Shown: positions 1 through 11,932, counted from the stretch's first letter. The stretch is DNA of 64,000 nucleotides from Rhizophagus clarus (GCA_015698045.1 BLAL01000074.1:1-64000); one strand, 5' to 3'. The notes: a model not told the origin generated them from the letters alone. Made by a program: numbers and translations.

Positions 1-520
1 CTAACCCTAACCTAACCCTAAACCCTAACCCTAACCTACCCTAACCCTAACCCTAACTAACCCTAACCCTAACCCTAACCTAACCCTAACCCTAACCCTA
101 ACCCTAACCCTAACCCTAACCCTAACCCTAACCCTAACCCTAACCCTAACCTAACCCTAACCCTAACCCTAACCCTAACCCTAACCCTAACCCTAACCTA
201 ACCCTAACCCTAACCTAACCCTAACCTAACCCTAACCCTAACCCTAACCTAACCCTAACCCTAACCCTAACCCTAACCTAACCCTAACCCTAACCCTAAC
301 CCTAACCCTAACCCTAACCCTAACCCTAACCCTAACCCTAACCCTAACCCTAACCCTAACCTAACCAACCCTAACCCTAACCCTAACCCTAACCTACCTA
401 ACCCTAACCCTAACCCTAACCCTAACCCTAACCTAACCCTAACCCTAACCCTAACCTAAACCTAACCCTAACCTAAACCCTAACCTAACTAACCCTAACC
501 TACTAACCCTAACCCTAACC

Positions 521-557
<37 letters not shown>

Positions 558-1017
558 TAACCCTAACCCTAACCCTAACCCTAACCCTAACCCTAACCCT
601 AACCCTAACCCTAACCCTAACCCTAACCCTAACCCTAACCCTAACCCTAACCCTAACCCTAACCCTAACCCTAACCCTAACCCTAACCCTAACCCTAACC
701 CTAACCCTAACCCTAACCTAACCCTAACCCTAACCCTAACCCTAACCCTAACCCTAACCCTAACCCTAACCCTAACCCTAACCCTAACCCTAACCTAACC
801 CTAACCCTAACCCTAACCCTAACCCTAACCCTAACCCTAACCCTAACCTAACCCTAACCCTAACCCTAACCCTAACCCTAACCCTAACCTAACCTCCTAA
901 CCCTAACCCCTAACCCTAACCCTAACCCTAACCCTAACCCATAACCCTAACCTAACCCTAAACCCTAACCCGTAACCCTACCCTAAACCCTAACCCTACC
1001 CTAACCCTAACCCTAAG
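1..1017. repeat. Telomere repeat array (CCCTAA)n, left chromosome end
   Basis: About 1 kb of near-continuous CCCTAA on the plus strand, the orientation expected for the C-rich strand of a left telomere (TTAGGG toward the end). Many units are variants: 5-mers (CCTAA), 7-mers (CCCTAAA) and occasional CTAA slips, densest at the outer 60 bases, at 360-560 and at 890-1017. The proximal edge breaks down gradually into unique sequence at about 1018. Some variants may be read errors in a long-read assembly. Confidence 0.98.
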
Positions 1018-1560
1018 CGGATGGTTACACAACCCTAACCCTAAGCCAATCATGTTCTGAGTCCGCGGTCACGTGACCCGACTGTAACCCTAAAGGATGG
1101 TGTGTTGTGAGCGTCAATTGATTTGACGCGGGATAACGAATTTGGTAACAACCCTGACGGAAAAACTCTTAATTGGTTGTCTAATGACTGACGCAACCCT
1201 TGGGGAGCGTCAATGTCAACCCTCAGCTCACGTTTCTGATTGAGTCACGTAACCCAAAGTTGATGCAGGTTGTGTCACCCCAATGTGGCGCAGCCGGCTA
1301 AACTTTGGCCCGAGCCGGCCGGATAATTAATTTTCCGACGGATAAATATTTATCCGTTCTGAATTCTTCAGATTTTTTGCTGTGGCGCAGCAACCAATCA
1401 GAAGTTTATCCGAAGAGGTCACGTGCGGCACAGTGCGCAGTAAGTCACGTAATTACCAATTTTTCGTAAAAAAATTCTAAATCTTTTTACTGCGCCGCAG
1501 TAATTAGGTTAAACGTTAATCCTGATTAACAACCCTAATGGACGCACAAGGAGATTTAGT
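1018..1560. other. CpG-bearing subtelomeric segment
   Basis: Base composition changes sharply: this stretch is far richer in G+C and CpG than anything in the following 15 kb. It has no convincing ORF. It contains several GTCACGT cores (about 1068, 1244, 1417, 1445), two of them full CACGTG boxes, a perfect 20-bp palindrome at 1338-1357, a near-palindrome ACTGCGCCGCAGT near 1489, and GGCGCAG repeated. Scattered CCCTAA units link it to the telomere. A shared subtelomeric module is likely but cannot be shown from one chromosome end. Confidence 0.6.
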
Positions 1561-2007
1561 CAAGTGGCACCCATATGGTTGCCCCTTGTTTCAAATTAAA
1601 TTAAGGAATTAATTTTCATGCTTTGAGACGTTAGTCCTCCTTTTTTAATTTATTAGGTACTACCGCATGGAATTTTTTAATTCGAAAAATTCTTATTTTA
1701 GTTCATCAACTGATTGGTGAAACTCATATGAGTAAACATGCGGTTTGGAAAACGAGAATATTAATTTATTTTTTCATTCTTAATTCATTTTAAATGAAAC
1801 ATGCGTACATGTTGTTTTCCATGTAAAGGGAATAAGTAGTTAATCGTTTAGCATAATTTTGCTTACATAAGATGTATTGGAGTTGTATTTAAAGGCCCAG
1901 TTATCCGACCATAAGGTGACGTCTTCTTTGCTTTTGTTAATTCAGAACCAATGACGTCGTCGGTCCAGAATAACTCTTTACTTACACTTACTCCTAATAT
2001 AACATTG

Positions 2008-2064
2008 ACCCTAACCCTAATCCCTATCCCTATCCCTATCCCTATCCCTATCCCTATCCCTATA
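2008..2064. repeat. Interstitial telomere-like run, (CCCTAT)n
   Basis: Two CCCTAA units are followed by about seven tandem CCCTAT units, about 1 kb inside the true telomere. The single-base variant is homogeneous, so it expanded locally rather than being eroded telomere. The short reading frame across it is an artefact of the repeat. Confidence 0.85.
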
Positions 2065-3480
2065 CATCATATAATAAAAAAATTTATTAAATATAATTTT
2101 AATACCAAAAAAAAAAAACAAAAAATTATATAACTATAATTCCTTTAAATAAAAAAAATTCATTTTAAAACCTTTATATAATTTAAAATAAATTATATAT
2201 AAAATCAAAATAGCAAATTCAATTATAGCATTTGTATTTAATTAAATTATAACAATCATTTTTTTTTAGCACAAAAATAATAATAAAGATTACATATACC
2301 ATAATTAATTCTACCCACGTGAACAATCAAATAATTCAAATAACAAAAAATCTTATTTTAAGCTAGCAAAGTTATATTGCAAATCAGTTTTTTATTATAA
2401 CATTACAATACAAGCATCATACTTTATAATTAATACCTTTAATCATATAATAATTTTTATAAATCAAAAGTTTATTTTATTTTAATTAAATATCTTTGAC
2501 TATATAAATAATTAAAATTATATAAAATGCACATTTAAAACTAGCAAAACTATATTGCAAATCAGCCCTTCTTATATAAAAAAGATAACAATTATATTTA
2601 ATTAATATGGCACTTATTCAAAAATATTTAAAATATTGCAATTTAATTCTCCAATAATCATTATTATTATAATCAAATTACTTACAATTTAAACCTACTT
2701 TAATTATAAATAAAACAGCACTTCACACAAACAGAACTTATAATATATAAATTATCCCATCATACCTATTTTACCCCTTGATAAAGGATTTTCACTACAT
2801 GTACTTTCCTAATCAATGATAATCAAAGTTACTTATAACTTAAGTCTACTTTAATTATAAATAAAATGGCACTTCGCACTGATAAAGCTCATAATATATG
2901 AATTATCCCATCATACCTATTTTAACTATAATTAAAGAATTTATATTATTATTATAAATATTTTACTCATAAGTCATAATGATATCTATTTAGACTTTAA
3001 CAAATAATACAATAGAAGTAGCAGAGTTATCATAACTAAAATTTGAAGCAAAGGGTCTATGTATAGTAAATAAATCATCAACTTTGGTACTGAGTTATTT
3101 ACAAACTTTACGTGACCCACCTAACTCATCTTTCCTATAACACACTATGCATAATGACAAACAGTATAAGAGGCAAACTCTTCTTTTAGAAAGAAAATTT
3201 TTTTTTTAAAAAAAAAAATAATACAATTAAATAGCATTTAATTAAATGTAATAATTAACTTTTTAGGAATAGACCTTATCAATGCGATCTCATCAGTTTC
3301 AATTATTACTATTCAACCTTATGAATACTTTAGTTATTATTTGTGAAATCAAACTAACTGAAAATTCAATGTACAAAACAAGTAAAATATTTAGAATAGT
3401 ATCTTATATTTATTAGTATAATAAATAATTTCAAAAATCCTATAATGTAAAATTATGAAATATTACAATTTAAATATCGG
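2065..3480. other. AT-rich intergenic stretch
   Basis: No ORF or recognisable gene. One imperfect direct repeat is visible: the motif around ATGGCACTT and TTATCCCATCATACCTATTTTA occurs near 2710-2790 and again near 2868-2950. Otherwise simple A/T sequence. Confidence 0.6.
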
Positions 3481-3488
3481 CAAAAACT

Positions 3489-3965
3489 ATTTTAAATAAA
3501 ATAAAATCTTTATTCGACCTATGTCAAAAGCGGTAAAGTTTACACTAAATATAATATATTCAGTTTAAATATCGGTATTTAATTAAAAAAAAGATAAAAA
3601 TCAGCCACTAAAATTGGCATTTCTGGATGAAAAATTGGAAGTTAACAAAAATTGTCAAAAAATTAGTAAAATAATTGGCAAAGTCTTATTGAAGTCGGTA
3701 AGGGCATTTTAAATAAAATAAAATCCTTTATTCGAACTATACAAAAAGCGGTAAAGTATATAATAAATATAATATCTCCAGTTTAAATATCAGTATTTAT
3801 TTAAAAAAAGGTAAAAATTGGCCGCTAAAATCAGCATTTATGACTGAAAAATCAGAATTTAACAAAAATCAGCAAAAATAGATATGGCTATACTAAAATA
3901 AGTAAAATATGGCATATTCTATATTGAAGTCGGCAAGGCTATTTTAAATAGAGCAAAATCTGATT
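3489..3965. repeat. Tandem repeat, unit about 217-235 bp, two full copies and a partial third
   Basis: The anchor ATTTTAAATA recurs at 3489, 3706 and 3941. Each unit carries, in the same order, TTCGACC-like, AAGCGGTAAAG, AGTTTAAATATC and AAAATCAGCA motifs. Copies have diverged by scattered substitutions. No coding capacity. Confidence 0.75.
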
Positions 3966-4164
3966 TTTTTTCATTCGACCTGTATTTATTAGTACTTTTC
4001 CAATAGAGAAAACTAAAAAGAACAAATTAATAGATAATTTATCTAAAAATTGGATGAGTTCAGAATGGAAATTAAGATTTATTGATACTGATCATATTTC
4101 TCAAAATATTACAAATAAACTTCTATGAACTACAAATAATTTTACAAAGCAGATTAATAGGACA

Positions 4165-4665
4165 AAAAAAAATAATCAATTAATTAGTTAAAAAAACTAA
4201 CAAAAACACTTCAACCATCCTCCCCTACCTTAATTTTAAAAGTCTGGTTATACTTTTCATCTGACAATACTACAATAAAGAAAAAAAAATAATTAATTAA
4301 TTAGTTAAAAAAACACTAAGAAACACTTCCCCACCCTCTCTTACCTTAATTTCAAAAGTTTGATTGTGCTTTTCATCTGCCAATGCTACAAAAAATAAAA
4401 AATTAATTAATTAATTAATTAATTAAAAAAAAAAACACTGAAAACCACTTCTCCCATCCTCTCTTATCTTAATTCTAAAAGTCTAATTATACTTTTCATT
4501 TGGCAATACTACAAAAAAATAAAAAAAAAGTTAATAATTTAATTAATTAAAAAAAAATAACGAAAACACCTCATCCACTCTCTTTTACCTTAATTCCAAA
4601 AGTCCAGTCATGCTTTTCATCTGGTAATACTACAAAAAAGAAAATAATTAATTAATTAAAAAAAA
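4165..4665. repeat. Tandem repeat, unit about 120 bp, four copies
   Basis: Four units each consist of a TTAA-rich stretch (AATTAATTAATT), an AAACACTTC-like block, then a CTTAATTnnAAAAGT block ending in CTTTTCATCTG. The conserved block lies near 4228, 4343, 4466 and 4587, spacing 115-123 bp. Non-coding. Confidence 0.75.
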
Positions 4666-5242
4666 TCAGATATTTAGATTATCTGATTAGATCAGCAAGT
4701 CATATAATCCTACCTTTATACTGAATAATTTATTATAGTGTTAACAAATTTTTTATAATAAAATCCAATTAGTTTGAATACTTACTTTGTTATATTGAAG
4801 TGTAACTGTATATTTTTTTATTAATTATACTACATATTTTACAAAATTTTTTTTTAATTAAAATGTAAGTTTGCATAGTATTATCTAGGGGTGTGGGGGG
4901 GGACAACTTATTTTTTGTGTCACCATCAAAACTGTCACCCCTGAATTTATACCGATCATTTTTTTTTACTATATAAAAAAAATATCTCAAGCCTAAAACT
5001 TTTGACACACAACGTTTCTAAAAGCCGATGTTCGAGCATAAAGTAGCATACAAGAGAACTGTTTACTGCCAAAGTTTCATAGCATTTAGCGCGTTATTGG
5101 CTTTCTGGTTAGCTCAAATATGTTTAATAAAGGTTTCTATATAATTAATATTTTTTTTTCTCAGTCGGAAAATTAATAATAAAATTTTTTTAATCGTAGT
5201 TAATTTTTTTACTTTATTTATATCAAACAATGACACAATTAT

Positions 5243-5626
5243 CTATGAAAACAATTCTTTGTTAAGTGCTTCGTCAGTAAAAGGTGACCGATTTTTCAAG
5301 TTGGAAATAATTATAGGTACCAACTTTTGTTTTTTTTTATACGGTGTTGAAGTCCCAAATGCCCAGATTAACCACAATAATTCTGATACTAAAAACATTT
5401 TAGCGAATGAATCTTCTACTTCTTCAAGCTGCGCCCATACCCGAAGTTGTTCCAAAGCATGAGCAGGATTAGTAGGTAAATTTGCTTTTTTCATGAGAGA
5501 GGGTTTTTTATTTTCTGTTGTAGAATGACTTGAACGCATTGATTTCAAGTTTTCTCTTAAACTTGCGGTGCCTTTTTCTGGAATATAATTATTAACGTCC
5601 CTCCACGTTTTTTGACGACTTTTCAT
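5243..5626 (-). CDS. Hypothetical 127-aa frame overlapping the end of the upstream gene
   Basis: An ATG overlaps the stop of the upstream minus-strand frame by four bases (ATGA). It encodes 127 residues with a basic N-terminus and a hydrophobic stretch around residues 78-95. The motif KANLPTNPAHALEQL resembles STLPTKVAHASQEVL in the upstream frame, so the two may be one gene split by a frameshift or by an intron that I cannot place. Function unknown. It ends inside the TIR element. Confidence 0.35.
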   Translation of the reverse strand: MKSRQKTWRDVNNYIPEKGTASLRENLKSMRSSHSTTENKKPSLMKKANLPTNPAHALEQLRVWAQLEEVEDSFAKMFLVSELLWLIWAFGTSTPYKKKQKLVPIIISNLKNRSPFTDEALNKELFS

Positions 5627-6862
5627 ATAGATTGAGATACACCTTTCGTAAATAAATCCAAAATCTTTTTAGCTAAAACTTCTTGAGAAGCATGAGCAAC
5701 TTTAGTAGGTAAAGTACTCATAGAATTTCGATTTCTGATTTTTATTAATGTATTCTTTAATTTTTGACAGTTTTTACATATATTTGTATTAATTACTAAC
5801 AATAAACAGTCTATTCTTCTATATGCTTCATCAGGTTGACTCTTGTTTTCTAGGATTGCGAAAGGTTCGTGAATATTGTTAGGATTTTTTTGATTTCTTA
5901 CGAGATGAATACCTCGGAGTTGAACCACATTTTCAAAACCTAAAATAATAATTTTTTTAAAAAATTAAAGATTAATTAAAATCAATATCACTCCTCTTGT
6001 CAAATACCTTCTATCACATTAAAAAAATTACAATACCTTCAGTCATTTGTCCAGTACATATCTTTGCTTTTAATACGTAATTAATTATCTTTTCTATTTC
6101 TGAAAGAGTCCTTTCAATTGCGATTTTAGTTGCTACTCCATCAATTTCTTTGATATTTTTTTCTAAGACGTATAATTCATAAGAAATTAAATTTCCCTGC
6201 CATTTAAAAATTAAATTTTTCACTATCCTTTGTCCTTTTCCAAAAAATATGATACCTATTCCATTAATAATTCCTTTTAATCCTACGCTAAAAAACTCTT
6301 GTTTTGAATTTATATTTTTTTTGATTAACGATGTAACTTCTATTATAGTTGCTGAGTTGTAATTTTTCCAATATGGAATTGGTTTAGTTCTTAATATTGA
6401 AGATAAATTAAAACCAGAAGTATTTGGTTCAAAGAAAATTGTTGCTAATGCTGATCGTTCACCACCAAATATCTTTTTAATTTTAAGAAACTTGATCCAA
6501 GAAGCAAAAGAATTAAACTTTTCACCGGTTGTTTTGTCAAAAACATAAAAAATTTTATCCTGTTTGTCATAAACTAAAAGCCCCTCTATATACAGTGTTT
6601 TTTTACAAAAAAAATAAACTGGCTTGCCATTAAATTCTGGCCTAAGACGGTATAACTCTTGAAGGGCTTCGGGCTGCTTGATTTTTTTTAACGTTTGAGA
6701 GTTTGTATAATCACTTAACACTCGTTTCTAAATTTTAAGGAGACCTCAAGTTAACTTTTATTAGTAAAAATGGCATTAAATTTACTTTACTTACCATATT
6801 TGCTGTAATAAAAATAGCTGATGGTAATTTTTTTTTCTCCGAAGAGTTCAAATAAATTTTTA
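5623..6862 (-). CDS. Hypothetical spliced protein inside the 4885-7070 element
   Basis: I do not recognise this protein. On the minus strand a main exon runs 6727-6037 (691 nt, open throughout). Its 3' end joins 5939 after a 97-bp GT-AG intron (6036-5940) and stays in frame to a stop at 5623. Upstream, a donor GTAAGT at 6794 closes an open segment from about 6862 to 6795 that joins the main exon in frame through an acceptor at 6728. The true start is not resolved: the first in-frame start-like codon of the main exon is GTG, not ATG. The segment with YIEGLLVYDKQ and TGEKFNSFASWIKFLK vaguely recalls a small beta-rich DNA-modification-associated (RAMA-like) domain, but this is a weak impression. 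Its place between TIRs suggests a transposon protein or cargo. Confidence 0.5.
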
Positions 6863-7079
6863 ACAATTTACGCGTAATAATAAGGATCTAATCGGCATCA
6901 TATTTTAGGAGATGGCACATTTAATCAGTAATTTTTTTTAATTGCAGGGGAATTTTGTTCGCCGATCATTATATTTTATTAGTAACACATATGAATTTTA
7001 TATTTGTGACAGTTTTGTTAATCAGAAATCATATTGTGTAACCATAAAGTTGGCCCCCCCACACCCCTCGGTATTATTA

Positions 7080-9060
7080 TGAAAAAAAAGTTGCGTAAAG
7101 TTAATAGTAAACACATAATGATCATTTGTAAGTTATATTAATATTGTTCAGGATCCTATCAGATATAATAATATTCAAAGGTATTAACTTGGCTATCTGA
7201 ACCTGGTTCAAGTAACTTTTCTTTCAAATAAGAGATAAAAAAGGGCTTAATTTAAAAGAGATGTAAGTACGTTAAATAATATTAGTTTATAAATAAATAG
7301 TAATAATAACAAAAATTTAATTAGTAACATAAAATAGTGAAAAAAAACTGCTATCTTATGGTTTAAATCAGTAAAATATAAAATATTATATTATATGATT
7401 TTCATATTTTAAAATAAAGAATTTAATTTTACTAATTTTAAAATATATACTTTTTAATAATATTTTATTATACAAAATAATTTAGGATTTTTATTTAAAT
7501 ATGATATAGGTACAGAAGAAAATTTACAATAAGCTATTTATTAATATATTAAATCAGCAAATAATGGTAATAAAAAAGTACAATTTTCTATCATATAAAT
7601 TAATAAAGTAAAAAAGTATAAATCAAGAAAAATTATAAGACATGATAAATATATAGAAAAAAAATTTTCTAATTTATTTGATAATTAATTCCAAGAGCGT
7701 TTTTCATTACAGCTTATTAATATTGCTATTTTAATTCAAAAATCACTATGTTTTTTCTATATATGATATAGTTACATTGTCATAAAATTAAAAAAAAATT
7801 CTAAGAACAAAGTATTTATTATAAGATTATGTAACATAAATTCTAATTATGCTGAAATAATAATATTACTAGCATCTGTAAAAAAACATGTGTAAGATGT
7901 ATACTTGCAACTTGGATCATAATTTTTAGATTGTTATTTATATTAAACATATAAATATTATTATTATAATATGAAAAGCTTTCTTCTTATAACATATTTT
8001 CTTATTTTTATTCAGATCTTTTTTTAAGTTTATATTCATCTTCTTATTTGAACTCTTGATTAAATTTATTTTCAGCTTCTTTTTTAGATTCTTATTCAAG
8101 TTTGTATTTAGCTTCTTATTCAGGTTGTTTTTTTGTTCCTTCATAATAATTGTTAATACATTTCAGTTTTTAGAGTTCAGATCAGAATAAAAATAATATC
8201 TTATATATATACAATATTTTAGAATAGTGTATTTTCTAAAAATAATTTTGAAACATATCAAAATTTCATATGAAAGTGGTATTTATGCATAATGTTAACT
8301 GTAAAAATAATCTGTTATGTGATTATATAAAGTTGCTATATTCAAAAGATATATACAAAAATGATTTATTTATAATAAAAAAAATTTTCCATAATTCATA
8401 TGATCTGATATTTAAATTTTTAATAATATAACATTATAGTATATAATAGATATATCAAACCATAATAATTTTTATACTTCATGATTCTTATGATCTTTAA
8501 AGTATTAAAGGTAAACATCAAGTTTTGAGAAAGGTTTTTCTATTTAATACATTATAAAAATTATTTTTTTATTACAATTATTAAATTATATAAATAATAT
8601 AAAGATTTATTATTAAATTTTTAAATAAAAATAATTTATTAGGCTTATTTTAATAAATAAAAAAAAAAAACAGTAAATTTTATAAAGTGCAAAAAATCAT
8701 AAAAAATATTTTAATAGTTAAATTTTAATAAATATTCTTTAAACTTTTTTTATTAAAGACAAGCATTTTAAAGATAAATATTTTTTTTATTTTATTTATT
8801 TATTTATGTTTTTTTTTTAAAAAATAACCAAAACAACCAACCACAAAAATTTTTTAAGATAAATATTATATAAAATAAATCTGACCAATAAAATTTATTA
8901 AGTCATATTACCAAAAATTTTTTAATGATATTCTTAAGGTAGTTATTTAATATTACAAATTAGATATCATTGTTATCTCACATTAGAAAGTTTTGGAAAG
9001 TATTAAACAAAATGTCAATTAATACTAAATATTATTTGACATTTTAAAGTGTAAGTTGAT
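7080..9060. other. AT-rich intergenic stretch
   Basis: About 85-90% A+T by eye with no supported gene. A Lys/Asn-rich minus-strand frame at 7938-8144 is simple A-rich sequence and is not called. Confidence 0.6.
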
Positions 9061-9063
9061 ATA

Positions 9064-9323
9064 ACAGGATCCTGGACATTACTGATATAACTCATAATTA
9101 TGAAAAAGAGCAAATTGATGTGAAATTTAAAAGCTAAAAAACATGTTTTTTGCAATTTTCTCGTCAACCAATGATCCAAATTAAATGAACATTTTTAGTT
9201 TATCCAAATTGGTTAAATAGATGACGAGATATCCTTAAAAAACTAAAAGAGCAAATTGGCTTAGTTTTGAGAAAAATGGGTAAAAAAAAATGTGAGTTAT
9301 TTTAGTAATGTCTAGAATCCTAA
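9064..9323. mobile_element. MITE, 260 bp, Tc1/mariner-like ends
   Basis: The two halves are inverted copies. The left arm starts ACAGGATCCTGGACATTAC; the right arm, reversed, starts TTAGGATTCTAGACATTAC. Both continue into ATAACTCA and further in share AGCAAATTG-like and CTCGTCA blocks. TATA flanks both ends, consistent with a TA target duplication. No coding capacity, so non-autonomous. Confidence 0.75.
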
Positions 9324-9329
9324 TATAAC

Positions 9330-9970
9330 CCTATATCAATTGATACCAATTTTATATTAAGCAATACTTATTAATAAATTAAAAAAAAATTTAAATATTA
9401 ATAGACAATTTATTAATTTGAATTTAAATAATATTAACTTTGGTATTATTAATTAAAATGATTCTTTAATATTTTTTAATATTTTTATTATGATAAATTA
9501 AAAAAAAAACTTTATCTTTCAATTAAAACAAAAAAAAAGTTTTTATTTAACATTTTCTATTAACTTGATTTAAAAAAATATTATAAAATTGTTAAATAAA
9601 TTTTTTTTTTTATGAATGGTTTAAAAGAATTTTTTTTTGCTGAAATGTTAGTTTAATGATTATGTTTCTCATATAAAATCTTTTGGTCAAGTCAAATAGA
9701 TGATCAAAATACTTTCAGGTCAATTAAGTTATACTATTAAAAGGTTAATGACTCAACTCACAACTTAGTGAACTCATAAAATTGACAATTCATTTAATTA
9801 TATTAAATTGAGATTATGTTTTTACATAAATATATAGTAAGATGACTTAATTTATAAAGATTAATCCATAAAAAATTCTTGTAAATTTTTTTTTAAATTT
9901 TCATAATATTTATATAACTATATTAGTGATAAATAAAAATAAATTAATTAGTTTATTACCATTTTCAAAA
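9330..9970. other. AT-rich intergenic stretch
   Basis: Simple A/T-rich sequence with poly-A and poly-T runs. No gene or clear repeat recognised. Confidence 0.5.
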
Positions 9971-9974
9971 ATAT

Positions 9975-11818
9975 ACCATATAATTTTAAAATTAAGTACT
10001 CCCTAAAATTAAATACCCTTTATATTATATATATATACTAAAAATAAGCATCTCTAAAAAATTAAAGTTTTTATTATTTAAACATTATAAATGTTATAAT
10101 TACAAATTGATTAACTTTATTAACTTTATTAAATAATACAAAATTATTACTTTATCTATTCATTTATACTAATATCTAAATTATCATAACTTATGTCATC
10201 CTTCAAATTGTCATCACTACCATTATTTTCCAAATCATCGTTAATACTATTCTTCAGATTATCATCACTAATATAAATAATTTCATTATCAAAATCCTCT
10301 ACATCGTCCAAAGCAATTGAGATACCATAAGTTTTAAAAGAATTGATGATGATTTTATCAGAAATTCCATCTAAAAACATTACATCCAGTCACACATATC
10401 ACTGAATTTGGCATGTCAAAGGTTACCTTTATTAGTTTATCTAACACTACCAGTAGCTATCTACAAGTGTGATTCCTTACATAAGTTTGCTTTAAATAGT
10501 TTATTTATCACAACATTAAGTGGCTAACATAAACTTATTAAACCATCTGATATAACATCTAAATCAAATTTATAATCACAGAACTTTTCTTTTACTGATT
10601 TCTTCAAGTGTCCTTAAAAAGAATCATAAACTATTAACTTTAGAGCTCCATCTCCAGTTCTCTTGTTAGTCTTGTCACCTAGATAATCAATATATTGGTT
10701 CATCAATTTTGTTATCTATCCAACCTTTATTTTGAAACCATATTACTACACCAGAAGGTATTTTTTCACCTTTTGATAATTGCTTCCCCTTAAAAATACA
10801 GATTGAAGGAAGCTTAATTTTATCTGTAAATTTGAATTATGAATTTTTGTAAATTTTAAAAGTTTCTCATTATAAAATTGAAAAAAAGATATTACCTGCA
10901 GCACATGTTAAAACCACTATAAATCAGTTTTTGTCATTACTGATATTGCAGATCTGAACAGTTTTTTTCTCCTTTTGATTAATAGTAAAATTACCTGCCA
11001 TATCAAACCACACTGGGGTTTTAAAATATTGCATAAATCAAAGGATTTTCTGGTTCTCAAGTTATTAATAAATTGATAAAATTTAGCTAAAGTTTCTTCT
11101 GTTTGACTTGGTAATTTCTGGAAAATCTTTGTACATCATCTTTAGAATAGCTTATACTTTTTTATAAAGAAGAATATCCACTGATATGAAGTTTTAAATT
11201 TCTTTGTTAAACCACCATATAAAGTTGTCATTTTACACTCTTTCTGGATATTTTGCATTTAATTTATATTAGGATTGTATAAGTAATAGCCAATCTTTAT
11301 TTTCTTTGTTCAATAAGCCAAATATACAGCTTTTCTTTAACTTTGAAATAAAAGGCTTTTTGACCTGATGCAATTCATTTACTGTCTTAGTTAAGTTCAG
11401 AATCCCAGCCTTTACTTGTCATAATCCAACATCCTATCATACTGGTATTAAGATCAAAGTGTCTTGCTGCTTTATTTCATTTATATAACTTAGCATAAGT
11501 GATAATCTGTTTTTTCTGATAAACAGAATATAAGGAATGCTTTTACTTGACAGTTCTATTATACAAAATCTTCAGCATTTTTTAAGTTTTAAACAGATTA
11601 CAAAACATATTTTGCATAAGTCCTGTGTTTATAAAAATCATTCAGTTGTACAAATTATTGATCATAATACTATTATAGTATGAATTAGCAGTCTAAAATC
11701 TCAATTTTATGATACAATTTTCAAAAATTTTTAAAGAGAAAGTAATATTTTATAAAATCACCTGAAATTAAGTACCCTATAGTAAAAAAAGAATGCTTAA
11801 TTTTGAGATTATATGATA
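9975..11818 (-). mobile_element. Decayed pogo/Tigger-like DNA transposon
   Basis: The left end CATATAATTTTAAAATTAAG (from 9976) matches the reversed right end CATATAATCTCAAAATTAAG (to about 11817), and both ends sit next to TA. Between them the minus strand carries fragments of a pogo-type transposase in the expected order, broken by many stops and frameshifts. An old, inactive copy. Confidence 0.65.
10156..11300 (-). pseudogene. Pogo/Tigger-type transposase pseudogene (DDE_1 family)
   Basis: Reading on the minus strand with frame changes, successive fragments match landmarks of pogo transposases: TPVWFDMAGNFTINQK near 11000 (around the first catalytic Asp), CIFKGKQLSKGEKIPSG near 10790, a VYDSF-type block near 10625 (second Asp), CQPLNVVINKLFKANL near 10500 where the usual third Asp of QPLD reads as Asn, and INSFKTYGISIALDDVEDF near 10340, the conserved C-terminal region before the acidic tail. 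The last 74 residues are still open (10380-10156). Compare the intact homologue at 53995-55281, whose equivalent region reads KSFKKCGISNAMDGSED. Not functional: multiple stops and a lost catalytic residue. Confidence 0.75.
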
Positions 11819-11932
11819 TATAATTTTTATACTGATCATTTTTATAAATCAAATATAACTGAATATATTGAATATACTGAATACAATATAAATACAAAAT
11901 GTTTTAGCACAAAAAATTGTTCAAGTTTGAAG

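Larger units (their letters stand above)
4885..7070. mobile_element. 2.2-kb DNA transposon-like element with TIRs and a 7-bp target duplication
   Basis: The left end (4885 onward) reads CTAGGGGTGTGGGGGGG. The right end (to 7070), read in reverse, is CGAGGGGTGTGGGGGGG. Both continue into CAACTT and further in share AAACTGTCAC. Immediately outside, the 7-mer GTATTAT occurs at 4878-4884 and 7071-7077, a clean target-site duplication. The interior holds a spliced reading frame and an overlapping second frame, both on the minus strand. No known transposase family was recognised in it, so the class is open. Confidence 0.72.

Noticed and set aside
1951..2133. 60-codon ATG frame across the CCCTAT run
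   Set aside because: Thr/Leu and Ile/Pro alternation simply translates the hexamer repeat.
5259..5462. 67-codon plus-strand frame
   Set aside because: Antisense to the minus-strand frame 5243-5626 inside the TIR element; no recognisable content.
7938..8144. Lys/Asn/Leu repeat frame on the minus strand
   Set aside because: Low-complexity A-rich DNA without conserved pattern.
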